Origin: JASHUC01 sp963849095 | Lineage (GTDB): Bacteria; Pseudomonadota; Gammaproteobacteria; Steroidobacterales; Steroidobacteraceae | Assembly: GCA_963849095.1 (NCBI GenBank) | Contig: CAWKGA010000009.1 | Location: 434,001-498,000, forward strand | DNA: 64,000 nt | Direction of reading: 5' to 3' | Shown here: one piece after another, positions 1 through 7,321 of the stretch | How the letters are laid out: each line of letters begins with the position of its first letter | Numbering within the stretch: the stretch's first letter is position 1 | Notes under the pieces: model-generated | Databases searched by the model: none | Told to the model about the DNA's origin: nothing | The model's input: the letters and a program-made list of their open reading frames with translations, nothing else | Program-made: the position numbers and the translations under genes

Positions 1-165
1 TCGGTAGATGAGGAAGGCAGGCGCAAGCGGGTACGGCGCTCCGCGCTCATCCTCGGGGCCGTCGCGCTCGCCTTCTACTTCGGCTTCATCGTGATGTCGG
101 TCGTCAAGGCGCAGCACGGCTCCCACCCCGCGGCCGCGGCGCACCCGGCCGCCGCGGAGCCCTGA
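1..165 (+). CDS. Small membrane protein of cytochrome oxidase cluster (5' partial)
   Basis: The frame is open from the first base to a TGA at 163-165, giving the last 54 residues of a protein whose start lies before the window. It has a basic N-terminal stretch (RRKRVRR), one hydrophobic helix (about residues 15-36) and an Ala/His/Pro-rich tail. A tiny single-pass protein of this kind commonly lies in aa3-type oxidase clusters just before subunit III. Its position 61 bases before coxC supports a role in oxidase assembly, but this is inference from context; there is no catalytic motif. The length is unknown because the start is missing, though it is probably not much longer. Confidence 0.6.
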   Translation, partial: SVDEEGRRKRVRRSALILGAVALAFYFGFIVMSVVKAQHGSHPAAAAHPAAAEP

Positions 166-226
166 GGGCATCGGGCGCGGGCACGCAACTCGACTCAAAC
201 GACAAGGCTTCAGGCAGGAATTGACC

Positions 227-1111
227 ATGGCACAGGCGCACGCGCCGGATAGCAACAAGTACTACCTCCCGCATTCGAGCCCCTGGCCGATCTTCGCGTC
301 GGTCTCGGTGTTCACGATCATGGCGGGAGCGGTCGTGTACCTCAACGACTGGACCGGGCTGTGGTCGCTCATTCCGGGATTCGCGTTGCTCTTCACGATG
401 TTCGTCTGCTGGTTCCACACCGTCATCGGCGAGAATCAGCACGGCAGCTACAACATGCAGGTGGACCGCTCGTTCCGCATGGGCATGATGTGGTTCATCG
501 TCTCGGAGGTCATGTTCTTCGGGGCCTTCTTCGGCGCGCTGTTCTATGCCCGCATCCTGTCCGTGCCGTGGCTCGGGGGCCGGGGCGTCAGGTTCTTCAC
601 CCATTACCTCCTGTGGCCGATGTTCGAGGGCACGTGGCCCACCAACGGCCCCGCCCACATCGGCGGCAACGCGGGCAACTTCAGCATCGTGCCGGCGTTC
701 GGCCTGCCCGCCATCAACACGCTGGTGCTGTTGAGCAGCGGCGTCACGGTGACGATCGCGCATCACGCGCTGCGGACGGGCAAGCGCGGGATGCTCCTCG
801 TGTTTCTCGCGGCCACCTTCCTGCTCGGCTTCACGTTCGTCGGCCTCCAGGCCCACGAGTACGGCGAGGCCTACCGCGAGCTGGGCCTGCGCCTGTCAAC
901 GGGCATCTACGGCTCGACCTTCTTCATGTTGACGGGGTTTCACGGCCTGCACGTGACGATCGGCGCGACGATGCTGGTCATCATCTGGCTGCGTAGCTTG
1001 CGCGGCCACTTCACGCCGCAGCGTCACTTTGCGTTCGAGGCGGTGTCCTGGTACTGGCACTTCGTCGACGTGGTGTGGCTCGGCCTGTTCATATTCGTGT
1101 ACTGGCTGTAA
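227..1111 (+). CDS. coxC: Cytochrome c oxidase subunit III
   Basis: Subunit III of a heme-copper aa3-type cytochrome c oxidase, an inner-membrane protein that stabilises the catalytic subunit I during proton-pumping oxygen reduction. About seven hydrophobic helices are visible. Family-typical stretches include GMMWFIVSEVMFFGAFFGAL, GLQAHEYGEAY, the FHGLHVTIGA segment and a C-terminal WYWHFVDVVWL helix. The ATG at 227 is preferred over an in-frame TTG at 221 because AGGAA at 216-220 sits at correct spacing from the ATG. The 294-residue length is normal. The stop overlaps the first base of a hairpin shared with the convergent DUF2909 gene. The following plus-strand genes encode oxidase assembly factors, so the identification is secure. 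Confidence 0.96.
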   Translation: MAQAHAPDSNKYYLPHSSPWPIFASVSVFTIMAGAVVYLNDWTGLWSLIPGFALLFTMFVCWFHTVIGENQHGSYNMQVDRSFRMGMMWFIVSEVMFFGAFFGALFYARILSVPWLGGRGVRFFTHYLLWPMFEGTWPTNGPAHIGGNAGNFSIVPAFGLPAINTLVLLSSGVTVTIAHHALRTGKRGMLLVFLAATFLLGFTFVGLQAHEYGEAYRELGLRLSTGIYGSTFFMLTGFHGLHVTIGATMLVIIWLRSLRGHFTPQRHFAFEAVSWYWHFVDVVWLGLFIFVYWL

Positions 1112-1129
1112 GCCGCGCTCAGCGCGGCT
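1111..1129. terminator. Hairpin between convergent coxC and DUF2909 gene
   Basis: An 8-bp perfect stem (1111-1118 pairing with 1122-1129) with a 3-base loop sits exactly at the junction of the two convergent genes. The loop TCA is the minus-strand stop codon of the DUF2909 gene. No T-tract follows on either strand, so a role as bidirectional terminator is inferred from position and symmetry. Confidence 0.4.
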
Positions 1130-1337
1130 CGAGTCCGTGCGGCACGATGAGGCCGAAGTACCACGCGATCATCAGCAGGAAGAACAGCGCGAGCGACAGG
1201 CCGACGCGGATCGAGAGCGCGCGCACCATCTTGCGCGAGTCGCCTTGACCGCGCGCGAGGTGATAGAGCGCGGTGCCGAGGCTGACGACGATCGCGAGCA
1301 GCATCAGGAGGATGACGAGATGCAACAGGCTTTGCAT
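1119..1337 (-). CDS. Twin transmembrane protein, DUF2909 family
   Basis: A 72-residue protein with two hydrophobic helices (about residues 4-26 and 44-66) joined by a short charged loop (HLARGQGDSRKMVRAL). Length and pattern match the DUF2909 twin-transmembrane family, which typically sits in reverse orientation between oxidase subunit III and SURF1 in gammaproteobacteria, as here. Function is unknown; a role in oxidase assembly or stability is inferred from conserved position. It is read away from SURF1, whose start is 64 bases away, so the two share a divergent promoter region. The stop lies in a hairpin loop. Confidence 0.82.
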   Translation of the reverse strand: MQSLLHLVILLMLLAIVVSLGTALYHLARGQGDSRKMVRALSIRVGLSLALFFLLMIAWYFGLIVPHGLEPR

Positions 1338-1401
1338 GGTGCTGCCGTAGATCTGCGGCGCGTGCGCACCGCGGCTCGATTATAGGGCGCGCCGAGCCTC
1401 T

Positions 1402-2175
1402 GTGCCCATCCTCAGCATCCCGATCGGCCGGCGCGTCTTCGCGCCCTCCTGGAAGATGACGGCTCTCACCGTGGCGCTCTGCGTCCTGTTCCTCTATCTG
1501 GGCCGCTGGCAGTGGGACAAGGGCATCCGCAGGCAGGCGGAGTGGGACGAGTTCGCGCGCGGCGCGGACCGCGCGGTGGTGCTCGGCTCGCGCGACGTGA
1601 TGGAGCTCACCCGCTTCCAGCATGTCGAGGTGGCCGGACGCTACGATCCCTCGCGGCAGTTCCTGCTCGATGACCTGATCCACAACGGCGAGGCGGGCTA
1701 CGAAGTCCTCACGCCTCTCAAGCTCGACGACGGCCGCGTGCTGCTCGTCAATCGGGGCTGGATTCCGTTCTCCGGCTACGAGAACCGGCTGCCCGACGTG
1801 CGGCTCACCGTGACTGCGCCGGTCACGCTCACCGGGCGGGTCGACGAGCTGCCGGCAGCGGGGCTATCGCTCGGGCGCATGCCGCCGCCCCCTGGCAATC
1901 GCTGGCCCAAGGTCACGAGCTTTCCGGACATGGGCCAGCTCGGCGCCGCGCTGGGGCTCCGGCTCGGGAGTCAGCTCGAGCGGCGCATCGTGCTACTCGA
2001 CCCCACCGCGAAGTTCGGCTACGTGAGGGACTGGCAGCCCCCGGGGATGGAGCCTCTGAGGAACCTGGCGTACGCGATCCAGTGGTGGGCCTTTGCGGCG
2101 ACGCTGATCATCATCTGGGCCATTCTGAGTGCGCCGAGGCCGAAACCGCTGCAGCCCGCGGGCGGGGCGCGCTGA
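1402..2175 (+). CDS. SURF1 family cytochrome oxidase assembly protein
   Basis: SURF1 (Shy1) proteins help insert heme a into oxidase subunit I. The 257-residue product has an N-terminal transmembrane helix beginning near residue 17 (MTALTVALCVLFLYLGRWQWDKG, with the family GRWQ signature), a periplasmic domain containing LLVNRGWIP and GYEVLTPL motifs, and a C-terminal helix (NLAYAIQWWAFAATLIIIWAIL). The chosen start is GTG at 1402; no upstream ATG keeps the topology. The next gene begins 7 bases after the stop, so they are cotranscribed. Identification is firm from motifs and neighbours. Confidence 0.93.
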   Translation: MPILSIPIGRRVFAPSWKMTALTVALCVLFLYLGRWQWDKGIRRQAEWDEFARGADRAVVLGSRDVMELTRFQHVEVAGRYDPSRQFLLDDLIHNGEAGYEVLTPLKLDDGRVLLVNRGWIPFSGYENRLPDVRLTVTAPVTLTGRVDELPAAGLSLGRMPPPPGNRWPKVTSFPDMGQLGAALGLRLGSQLERRIVLLDPTAKFGYVRDWQPPGMEPLRNLAYAIQWWAFAATLIIIWAILSAPRPKPLQPAGGAR

Positions 2176-2182
2176 GTCGCCC

Positions 2183-2812
2183 ATGGAAGAGCGATCCGCC
2201 GAGGAGGGACTGCCTCCGCCAGCGCGCGCCGAGCTCCGGCGACGGAATCTGCGCACGCTCGGGGCGCTCGCCGCACTCTTTCTGGTGCCCATCGCGGCTT
2301 CCTTCGTGCTGTACTACGGCGTGGGGTGGAGTCCGGCGGGGCACGTGAACCACGGAGAGCTGATCGATCCCGCAAGGCCCCTGCCCTCCGTGAGTCTGCC
2401 CGGCGCGGCCGGGCCGATCCAGGTGTCGAACGTGTTCGCGAAGCGCTGGGCGCTCGTCTACGTGGGCGACGGCCCGTGCGACCAGGCCTGCCGGTTCGCC
2501 CTGATCGTGATGCGCGATACGCGGCTCGACCTCGGCAACGATATGTCGCGCGTCGAGCGCGTGTTCCTCGTCACGGCCGACTGCTGCGACCGCGTATCTC
2601 TCGAGCGGGAGCACCCGGGGCTCATGGTGCTCGATGCAAGCGGAAGCTCGGCGAAGAGGCTCCTCGATGCATTCCCCGCGGCGGATCGTGGCTCGATGAT
2701 TTTCGTGGTCGATCCGCTCGGGAACCTCATGATGCGCTACGATTCACGGCGCGACCCGATGGGCCTCCTCCAAGACCTCCAAACGCTGCTGCGGCTGTCC
2801 CACATTGGCTGA
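2183..2812 (+). CDS. SCO-like thioredoxin-fold membrane protein of cox cluster
   Basis: A 209-residue protein with one N-terminal membrane helix (about residues 28-46) and a periplasmic domain. CDQAC (residues 99-103) is a CxxxC pair like the copper-binding CxxxC of SCO1/SenC, preceded by WALVYVGDGP, which resembles the SCO core strand. The downstream part (RVERVFLVTADCCDR, then GLMVLDAS) follows a thioredoxin-like pattern but is shorter and more divergent than classical SCO. The ATG at 2183 was chosen because upstream codons run back into SURF1. It lies between SURF1 and heme A synthase, as in Pseudomonas-type clusters, so a copper or redox role in oxidase maturation is likely but inferred. 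Confidence 0.72.
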   Translation: MEERSAEEGLPPPARAELRRRNLRTLGALAALFLVPIAASFVLYYGVGWSPAGHVNHGELIDPARPLPSVSLPGAAGPIQVSNVFAKRWALVYVGDGPCDQACRFALIVMRDTRLDLGNDMSRVERVFLVTADCCDRVSLEREHPGLMVLDASGSSAKRLLDAFPAADRGSMIFVVDPLGNLMMRYDSRRDPMGLLQDLQTLLRLSHIG

Positions 2813-3872
2813 ATTCATCGCGACGCGCTCCATTCCCGCCGCGGCATGGATGCGCAAGCTGGCGCTTGCGGCGGTGCTGCTCGGCTTCGTCGTCGTGGTG
2901 CTCGGCGCCTACGTGCGCCTCACGGCGGCCGGCCTCGGCTGCCCGGACTGGCCCGGCTGCTACGGCCACGTCACGCCGCTCGGCGCCGAGCAGAGCGTCG
3001 CGGATGGGGTTGTACTTCCTGGCGCGCCGCTCGATGTCGCCAAGGCCTGGCATGAAATGATTCATCGCTACGCCGCCTCCATCCTGGTGTTCCTCATCGT
3101 GGTGATCGCCGCGCTCGCCATCGCGACGCGTCACGAATCCGCGGCGCGGGTGCGGTACTCCGTGGCCCTGCTCGGCATCATCGTGCTGCAGGCCACTCTC
3201 GGGATGCTCACCGTCACCTGGCAGCTGAAGCCCGCCATCGTCACCCTGCACCTGCTCTTCGGCATGACGACCCTCGGGCTCATCTGGTGGCTATGGCTCA
3301 CGCTCCGCGCAGCCGGTGCGGAGCGCTGGGGAGCCTCATCGGGCGCCGCACGACGCTCGCAATCCAGCGTCCGGACACGCCGGCTCACGATCCTGGCCCT
3401 GGTGGTCCTCGGCGTGCAGATCGCGCTCGGCGGCTGGACCAGCAGCAACTATGCCGCCGTCGCCTGTCCGGACTTCCCGACGTGCCAGGGCTCGTGGTGG
3501 CCGGTGATGGACTACGCCCACGCGTTCGTCTTCTGGCGCCCCCTCGGGATCGACTACCAGGGCGGTGTGCTCTCGAATCCCGCTCGCATCGCGATCCACT
3601 TCACGCACCGCTTGGGCGCGCTCGTCACCACGTGCGCACTGATCGCGGCCGCGGTCACCGTATTGCGGCAACGCGCGCTCGAGGCCTCGCGGGTGGCCGC
3701 GGTCTGTGTGCTCGCGGCGCTCGCCGCTCAGGTCTCCATCGGCATCTCGATGGTTCTGCGCGGCTTCCCCCTGTGGCTCGCCACGGCGCACAACGCGGGA
3801 GCCGCGCTCACGTTGCTCGCCGTGCTGGCCCTGCTCCATAGCCTGCGCGCAGCGCCGCTGCTGGCGCAGTGA
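2805..3872 (+). CDS. ctaA: Heme A synthase (COX15/CtaA)
   Basis: Oxidises the C8 methyl of heme O to the formyl group of heme A in the inner membrane. Eight hydrophobic helices are visible in two similar halves. Conserved heme-ligand histidines occur in HEMIHRYAAS, in TLHLLFGM, in THRLGAL and in TAHNAG. The N-terminal GAYVRLTAAGLGCPDWPGCYG and the later ACPDFPTCQGSWWP carry the paired-cysteine extracytoplasmic loops. The longest frame starts at TTG 2805, overlapping the previous stop; an ATG at 2850 (MRKLALAAVLLGF) is a plausible alternative that would give a 340-residue protein. It overlaps ctaB by four bases, so the two heme-modification steps are translationally coupled. Confidence 0.93.
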   Translation: MAEFIATRSIPAAAWMRKLALAAVLLGFVVVVLGAYVRLTAAGLGCPDWPGCYGHVTPLGAEQSVADGVVLPGAPLDVAKAWHEMIHRYAASILVFLIVVIAALAIATRHESAARVRYSVALLGIIVLQATLGMLTVTWQLKPAIVTLHLLFGMTTLGLIWWLWLTLRAAGAERWGASSGAARRSQSSVRTRRLTILALVVLGVQIALGGWTSSNYAAVACPDFPTCQGSWWPVMDYAHAFVFWRPLGIDYQGGVLSNPARIAIHFTHRLGALVTTCALIAAAVTVLRQRALEASRVAAVCVLAALAAQVSIGISMVLRGFPLWLATAHNAGAALTLLAVLALLHSLRAAPLLAQ

Positions 3873-4822
3873 GACTCGGCATGCGCCCGCCACGCCCCTC
3901 CGTTCCGCTCGCGAGCGGCCCTCATCTCGAGCGCGCCGCGCCCGCCGTGTGGCGCCACTACCTGGCCCTCACCAAGCCGAGGGTGGTCGCGCTCATCGTG
4001 TTCACGGCCGTGGTGGGGACGCTGCTCGCGAGCCCGGGCTTTCCGCCGCTCCGCGCGCTCCTGTGGGGCAATCTCGGAATCGCGCTGGCCTCCGCCTGCG
4101 CCGCGACGCTCAATCACGTCCTCGACCGGCGGATCGACGCGCAGATGGTGCGGACGCGCAGCAGGCCCCTGCCGCGCGGCAAGCTCACCGAGCGCCAGGC
4201 GCTCACCTTCGCCGCGGTGCTCGGATTCCTCTCCATGGCGATCCTCGGCCTGCTGGTGAATCCGCTCACCGCGGCGCTCACCTTCGTCTCGCTGATCGGC
4301 TACGCCGTCGTTTACACGGTATGGCTCAAGCGCGCCACCTCGCAGAACATCGTGATCGGCGGCGCCGCCGGCGCCGCGCCGCCGTTGCTCGGCTGGGCCG
4401 CGGTGACCGGAACCGTCGACGCGAACGCGCTGCTGCTCTTCCTCATCATCTTCGTGTGGACGCCGCCGCATTTCTGGGCGCTCGCCATCGCCCGTCGGGA
4501 CGACTACGCGCGGGCGGGCATTCCGATGCTGCCGGTCACCCATGGCGTCGAGTACACGCGCCTGCACGTGCTGCTCTACACCATCCTGCTCGTCGCCGTG
4601 ACGCTCTTGCCGTTCTTGACGCGCATGAGCGGGCTCATCTATCTCGCCGCGGCCCTGGTGCTGAACGCGATGTTTCTGTACTACGCGCTCATCCTCAAGA
4701 TCACCGCCCGCGCGGACCTCCCGATGCGCGTGTTCCGGTTCTCCGTCACGTACCTGATGTGGCTCTTCGCCGCGCTGCTGATCGACCACTACCTGCCGAC
4801 GACGCAGGGCCTGGTGATGTAA
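3869..4822 (+). CDS. ctaB: Protoheme IX farnesyltransferase (heme O synthase)
   Basis: Adds the hydroxyethylfarnesyl tail to protoheme to give heme O, the substrate of CtaA. It is a UbiA-superfamily polytopic membrane protein with about nine helices. The first Asp-rich prenyl-diphosphate-binding motif is in NHVLDRRIDAQMVRTRSRP, with the second region near WTPPHFWALAIARRDDY. The first listed start is GTG at 3869, overlapping the ctaA stop in a GTGA arrangement; an ATG at 3881 is also possible. The 317-residue length is normal. A GC-rich hairpin follows the stop, before a convergent gene. Confidence 0.95.
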   Translation: MRLGMRPPRPSVPLASGPHLERAAPAVWRHYLALTKPRVVALIVFTAVVGTLLASPGFPPLRALLWGNLGIALASACAATLNHVLDRRIDAQMVRTRSRPLPRGKLTERQALTFAAVLGFLSMAILGLLVNPLTAALTFVSLIGYAVVYTVWLKRATSQNIVIGGAAGAAPPLLGWAAVTGTVDANALLLFLIIFVWTPPHFWALAIARRDDYARAGIPMLPVTHGVEYTRLHVLLYTILLVAVTLLPFLTRMSGLIYLAAALVLNAMFLYYALILKITARADLPMRVFRFSVTYLMWLFAALLIDHYLPTTQGLVM

Positions 4823-4823
4823 G

Positions 4824-4843
4824 GCGAGCGCCGCGCCGCTCGC
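4824..4843. terminator. GC-rich hairpin after ctaB
   Basis: A 7-bp perfect stem (4824-4830 pairing with 4837-4843) with a 6-base loop lies between the ends of ctaB and the convergent hypothetical gene. There is no T-tract; the terminator role is inferred from position. Confidence 0.35.
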
Positions 4844-4851
4844 GCGGGCGT

Positions 4852-5283
4852 TCAGCGCGTGAGGGTCACGTGCCAGGAAGACAGGCGGCGGTCGTCCATC
4901 AGCAGGACGCCGGAAGCCTCGTACTGATCGGGCGCGATCTGCCGCAGGTTCTCCGTCCCCTGATAGCCGCCCTGCTCCGAGCGGTAGACGGAGAGGATGC
5001 ACGGCCCGACGACCGTGATCACTCCGTGCAGCTTTCCGAGCGTCGAGTTCTCGGAGGACCACTTCGATGCCAGCGCGTCGCGATCCGGCGCCTCGATGGT
5101 GTAGACGCTCACGAACTCCGCCCGCGGCGAGGCGAGCACGCGCATGCGTCCCGCAAGCATCCAGCAGCCCTCGCGGTGCGTGATCTCCGTGCGCCCGTCG
5201 GCCGCAATGCCCCGTCCGTCGGCGCTCCAGAACATGCCGGAGAGCGTCCATACACCAGGCTCGTAGAGGAACGTATGATGCAT
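4852..5283 (-). CDS. Conserved hypothetical protein, beta-rich
   Basis: A 143-residue cytosolic protein without signal peptide or membrane segment. I do not recognise a named family. Alternating hydrophobic strands (TLSGMFWSADGRG, GCWMLAGRMRVLA, EFVSVYTIEA, HGVITVVGPCILSVYR, SWHVTLTR) suggest a small all-beta fold such as a lipocalin-like barrel; this is inference from pattern only. The start chosen is the ATG at 5281-5283 (MHHTFLYEPGVWT); the frame continues further upstream but with proline/glycine-rich shadow sequence. It is convergent with ctaB and divergent from gloB, 128 bases away, so it is probably monocistronic. Confidence 0.65.
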   Translation of the reverse strand: MHHTFLYEPGVWTLSGMFWSADGRGIAADGRTEITHREGCWMLAGRMRVLASPRAEFVSVYTIEAPDRDALASKWSSENSTLGKLHGVITVVGPCILSVYRSEQGGYQGTENLRQIAPDQYEASGVLLMDDRRLSSWHVTLTR

Positions 5284-5411
5284 GGTGTCACATCCTCGCC
5301 GTCCCAGGTTTCCGCCGGGGCCGCATTGCGCCACCGGCCGGGCCCGCCCATTATGGCGTGCAACGGCCGTTCGCGGTACGTTGCCTGCCGGCGACAGACT
5401 CGAGGCTCGAC

Positions 5412-6203
5412 ATGCTGATCGAACGGGTGTGGGCGGCGAACGACAGTCGGAACTTCCATTACTTAATCGCCTGCCGTGAGACCGGCGAGGCGCTCGCCAT
5501 CGATCCGCTCGAGTGGCGTCGCTGCGTGGATGCGGCCGAGTCCCGAGGCTGGGAGATCACCCAGATCGTCAACACGCACGAGCATCTCGATCACACGGGC
5601 GGCAATGCCGGCCTCACCGCCGCGACGGGCGCCCGCGTTCTGGCGCCTGCCGGCGCCGCCGCACAGATCGGGGGAGTCGACGTCGGCCTGCAGAAGGGGG
5701 ACGTCGTGCGCATCGGACGCACCGTGGAGCTCGAGTGCCTCGATACTCCCGGCCACACGCTCGCGCACGTCTGCCTGTATGCCCACACCGCCGAGCCGGC
5801 CCTGTTCTCCGGCGACACGCTGTTCAACGCCGGCGCGGGGAACTGCCACAGCAGCGGGCGCCCGGACCTCCTCTACGAGACCTTCGTGACCCAGCTCGCA
5901 AGACTCCCGGACTCCACTCGCGTGTATCCCGGCCACGAATACCTGTCCCGCAACCTCGCGTTCACACTCGACCGTGAGCCGGACAACGACGAGGCCGCGG
6001 CGCTCCTCGAGCGCTGCAGCAATCAGGACCCGGCGTCGGGCGTGGTGACGACGCTCGGGGAGGAGAAGCGCATCAATACGTTCTTTCGCCTGCAGAGCCC
6101 GGCCGTCATCGCCCGGCTCCGGCAGGCGTTCCCGGAACTCGAAGGGCAGCCGGACGCGAAGACCGTGTTCCTGAAGCTGCGCGAGCTCCGAGACCGCTGG
6201 TGA
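5412..6203 (+). CDS. gloB: Hydroxyacylglutathione hydrolase (glyoxalase II)
   Basis: Hydrolyses S-lactoylglutathione to lactate and glutathione in methylglyoxal detoxification. It is a metallo-beta-lactamase-fold cytosolic enzyme of 263 residues. The binuclear metal motif THEHLDH (H56, H58, D60, H61) is visible, followed by the GHT, GDTLFNAGAGNC and VYPGHEY segments and the C-terminal HAGH domain typical of GloB. The ATG at 5412 was chosen because it begins the family-typical MLIERVWA sequence; upstream codons in frame read as non-conserved sequence. The stop overlaps the next gene by four bases. Confidence 0.95.
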   Translation: MLIERVWAANDSRNFHYLIACRETGEALAIDPLEWRRCVDAAESRGWEITQIVNTHEHLDHTGGNAGLTAATGARVLAPAGAAAQIGGVDVGLQKGDVVRIGRTVELECLDTPGHTLAHVCLYAHTAEPALFSGDTLFNAGAGNCHSSGRPDLLYETFVTQLARLPDSTRVYPGHEYLSRNLAFTLDREPDNDEAAALLERCSNQDPASGVVTTLGEEKRINTFFRLQSPAVIARLRQAFPELEGQPDAKTVFLKLRELRDRW

Positions 6204-7273
6204 GGCACCCCTTGGAACACTACTCGGGCTTCTATCGGCGTGCGTTCGTCATCGCGACCGTCGTGATCCTCGGCTACGCGCTCATCCGGATACTCGACCC
6301 ATTCTGGAGCGCGCTCGAGTGGGCGGCCGTGCTCGCCTTCCTGCTGCACCCGCTGCACTGGCGCCTCACACGCAAGCTCGGCGGCCGCGCCGGGCTCTCC
6401 GCCGGTATTCTGACAGGGCTCACGCCCTTTGTGATCATCGCGCCGCTCTCGGTCGTCGCGGTGATCTTCGCGCGCCAGGTCGCCAACCTGGTCGAGTTCC
6501 TGCGGAGCCGCCCGGGTGTGCCCCTGCCGACGACGATCTTCCGCCTCGAGCACTACCCCTGGATCGGTCCGGTGGTCCTGTGGATCCGCCACAATCTGCC
6601 GGTCTCGGTGCATGACCTGGAGGGTTGGATCACGGAGGGCGCCCGCTCGGGGTTGCAATCGGCGGCGACCATGGGCGGCACGGTCATGCTCGGCGTCGCG
6701 GGAACGCTCGTCGGCTTCTTCCTGATGCTGTTCCTGCTGTTCTTCCTGCTGCGCGACGGCACCGCCGCTCTGGAGCACCTCACCCGGCTGATTCCCCTCG
6801 ATGAGACCCGCCGGGGGACGCTCGTGCGCGAGGTGTCGGCCGCGCTGCGCTCGGTGGTGTTCGGCACCGCCGCGACCGCCGTCATCCAGGGCACGCTGAT
6901 CGGCATCGGCTTCGCGATCGCCGGCTTGCCGTCGCCCGTCGTGCTGGGCGTGCTCGCCGTGATCGCCGCGTTCGTCCCCGCGGTCGGGACGGCCGTGGTC
7001 CTCGTGCCGGCCATCCTGTACCTCGCGATCTCCGGCCACTGGGGGGCCGCGATCTTCCTCACCATCTGGGCGCTCGTCATCAGCGCCGCCGAGCAGCTGC
7101 TGCGCCCCATGATCACCGCACGCCATGGATCGGTCCCGACGCTCGCCGTCTTCATCGGTGCGATCGGCGGAGTGGCGGCGTTCGGATTCCTCGGCATCGT
7201 GATCGGCCCCGTGCTCTTGAGCCTCGCCGTCGCGCTGGTCCGCATCGCGGAGGACGCGGTTGTCAACCGCTAG
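6200..7273 (+). CDS. AI-2E family transporter (PerM/UPF0118)
   Basis: A 357-residue polytopic inner-membrane protein. It shows the family layout: paired N-terminal helices, a long soluble loop (about residues 80-150), then five or six helices including GTLVGFFLMLFLLFFLLRDG and the C-terminal TLAVFIGAIGGVAAFGFLGIVIGPVLL segment with its PGV/GP signature. Members export autoinducer-2 or small molecules, or act as sodium/proton antiporters, so the substrate here is unknown. The GTG start overlaps the gloB stop (GTGA), implying translational coupling with glyoxalase II, though no functional link is established. Confidence 0.88.
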   Translation: MRHPLEHYSGFYRRAFVIATVVILGYALIRILDPFWSALEWAAVLAFLLHPLHWRLTRKLGGRAGLSAGILTGLTPFVIIAPLSVVAVIFARQVANLVEFLRSRPGVPLPTTIFRLEHYPWIGPVVLWIRHNLPVSVHDLEGWITEGARSGLQSAATMGGTVMLGVAGTLVGFFLMLFLLFFLLRDGTAALEHLTRLIPLDETRRGTLVREVSAALRSVVFGTAATAVIQGTLIGIGFAIAGLPSPVVLGVLAVIAAFVPAVGTAVVLVPAILYLAISGHWGAAIFLTIWALVISAAEQLLRPMITARHGSVPTLAVFIGAIGGVAAFGFLGIVIGPVLLSLAVALVRIAEDAVVNR

Positions 7274-7321
7274 GCGCGGGAGGGCTCGATGCCGGTGCCG
7301 CTGGTATAGAATGCGCGCCCC

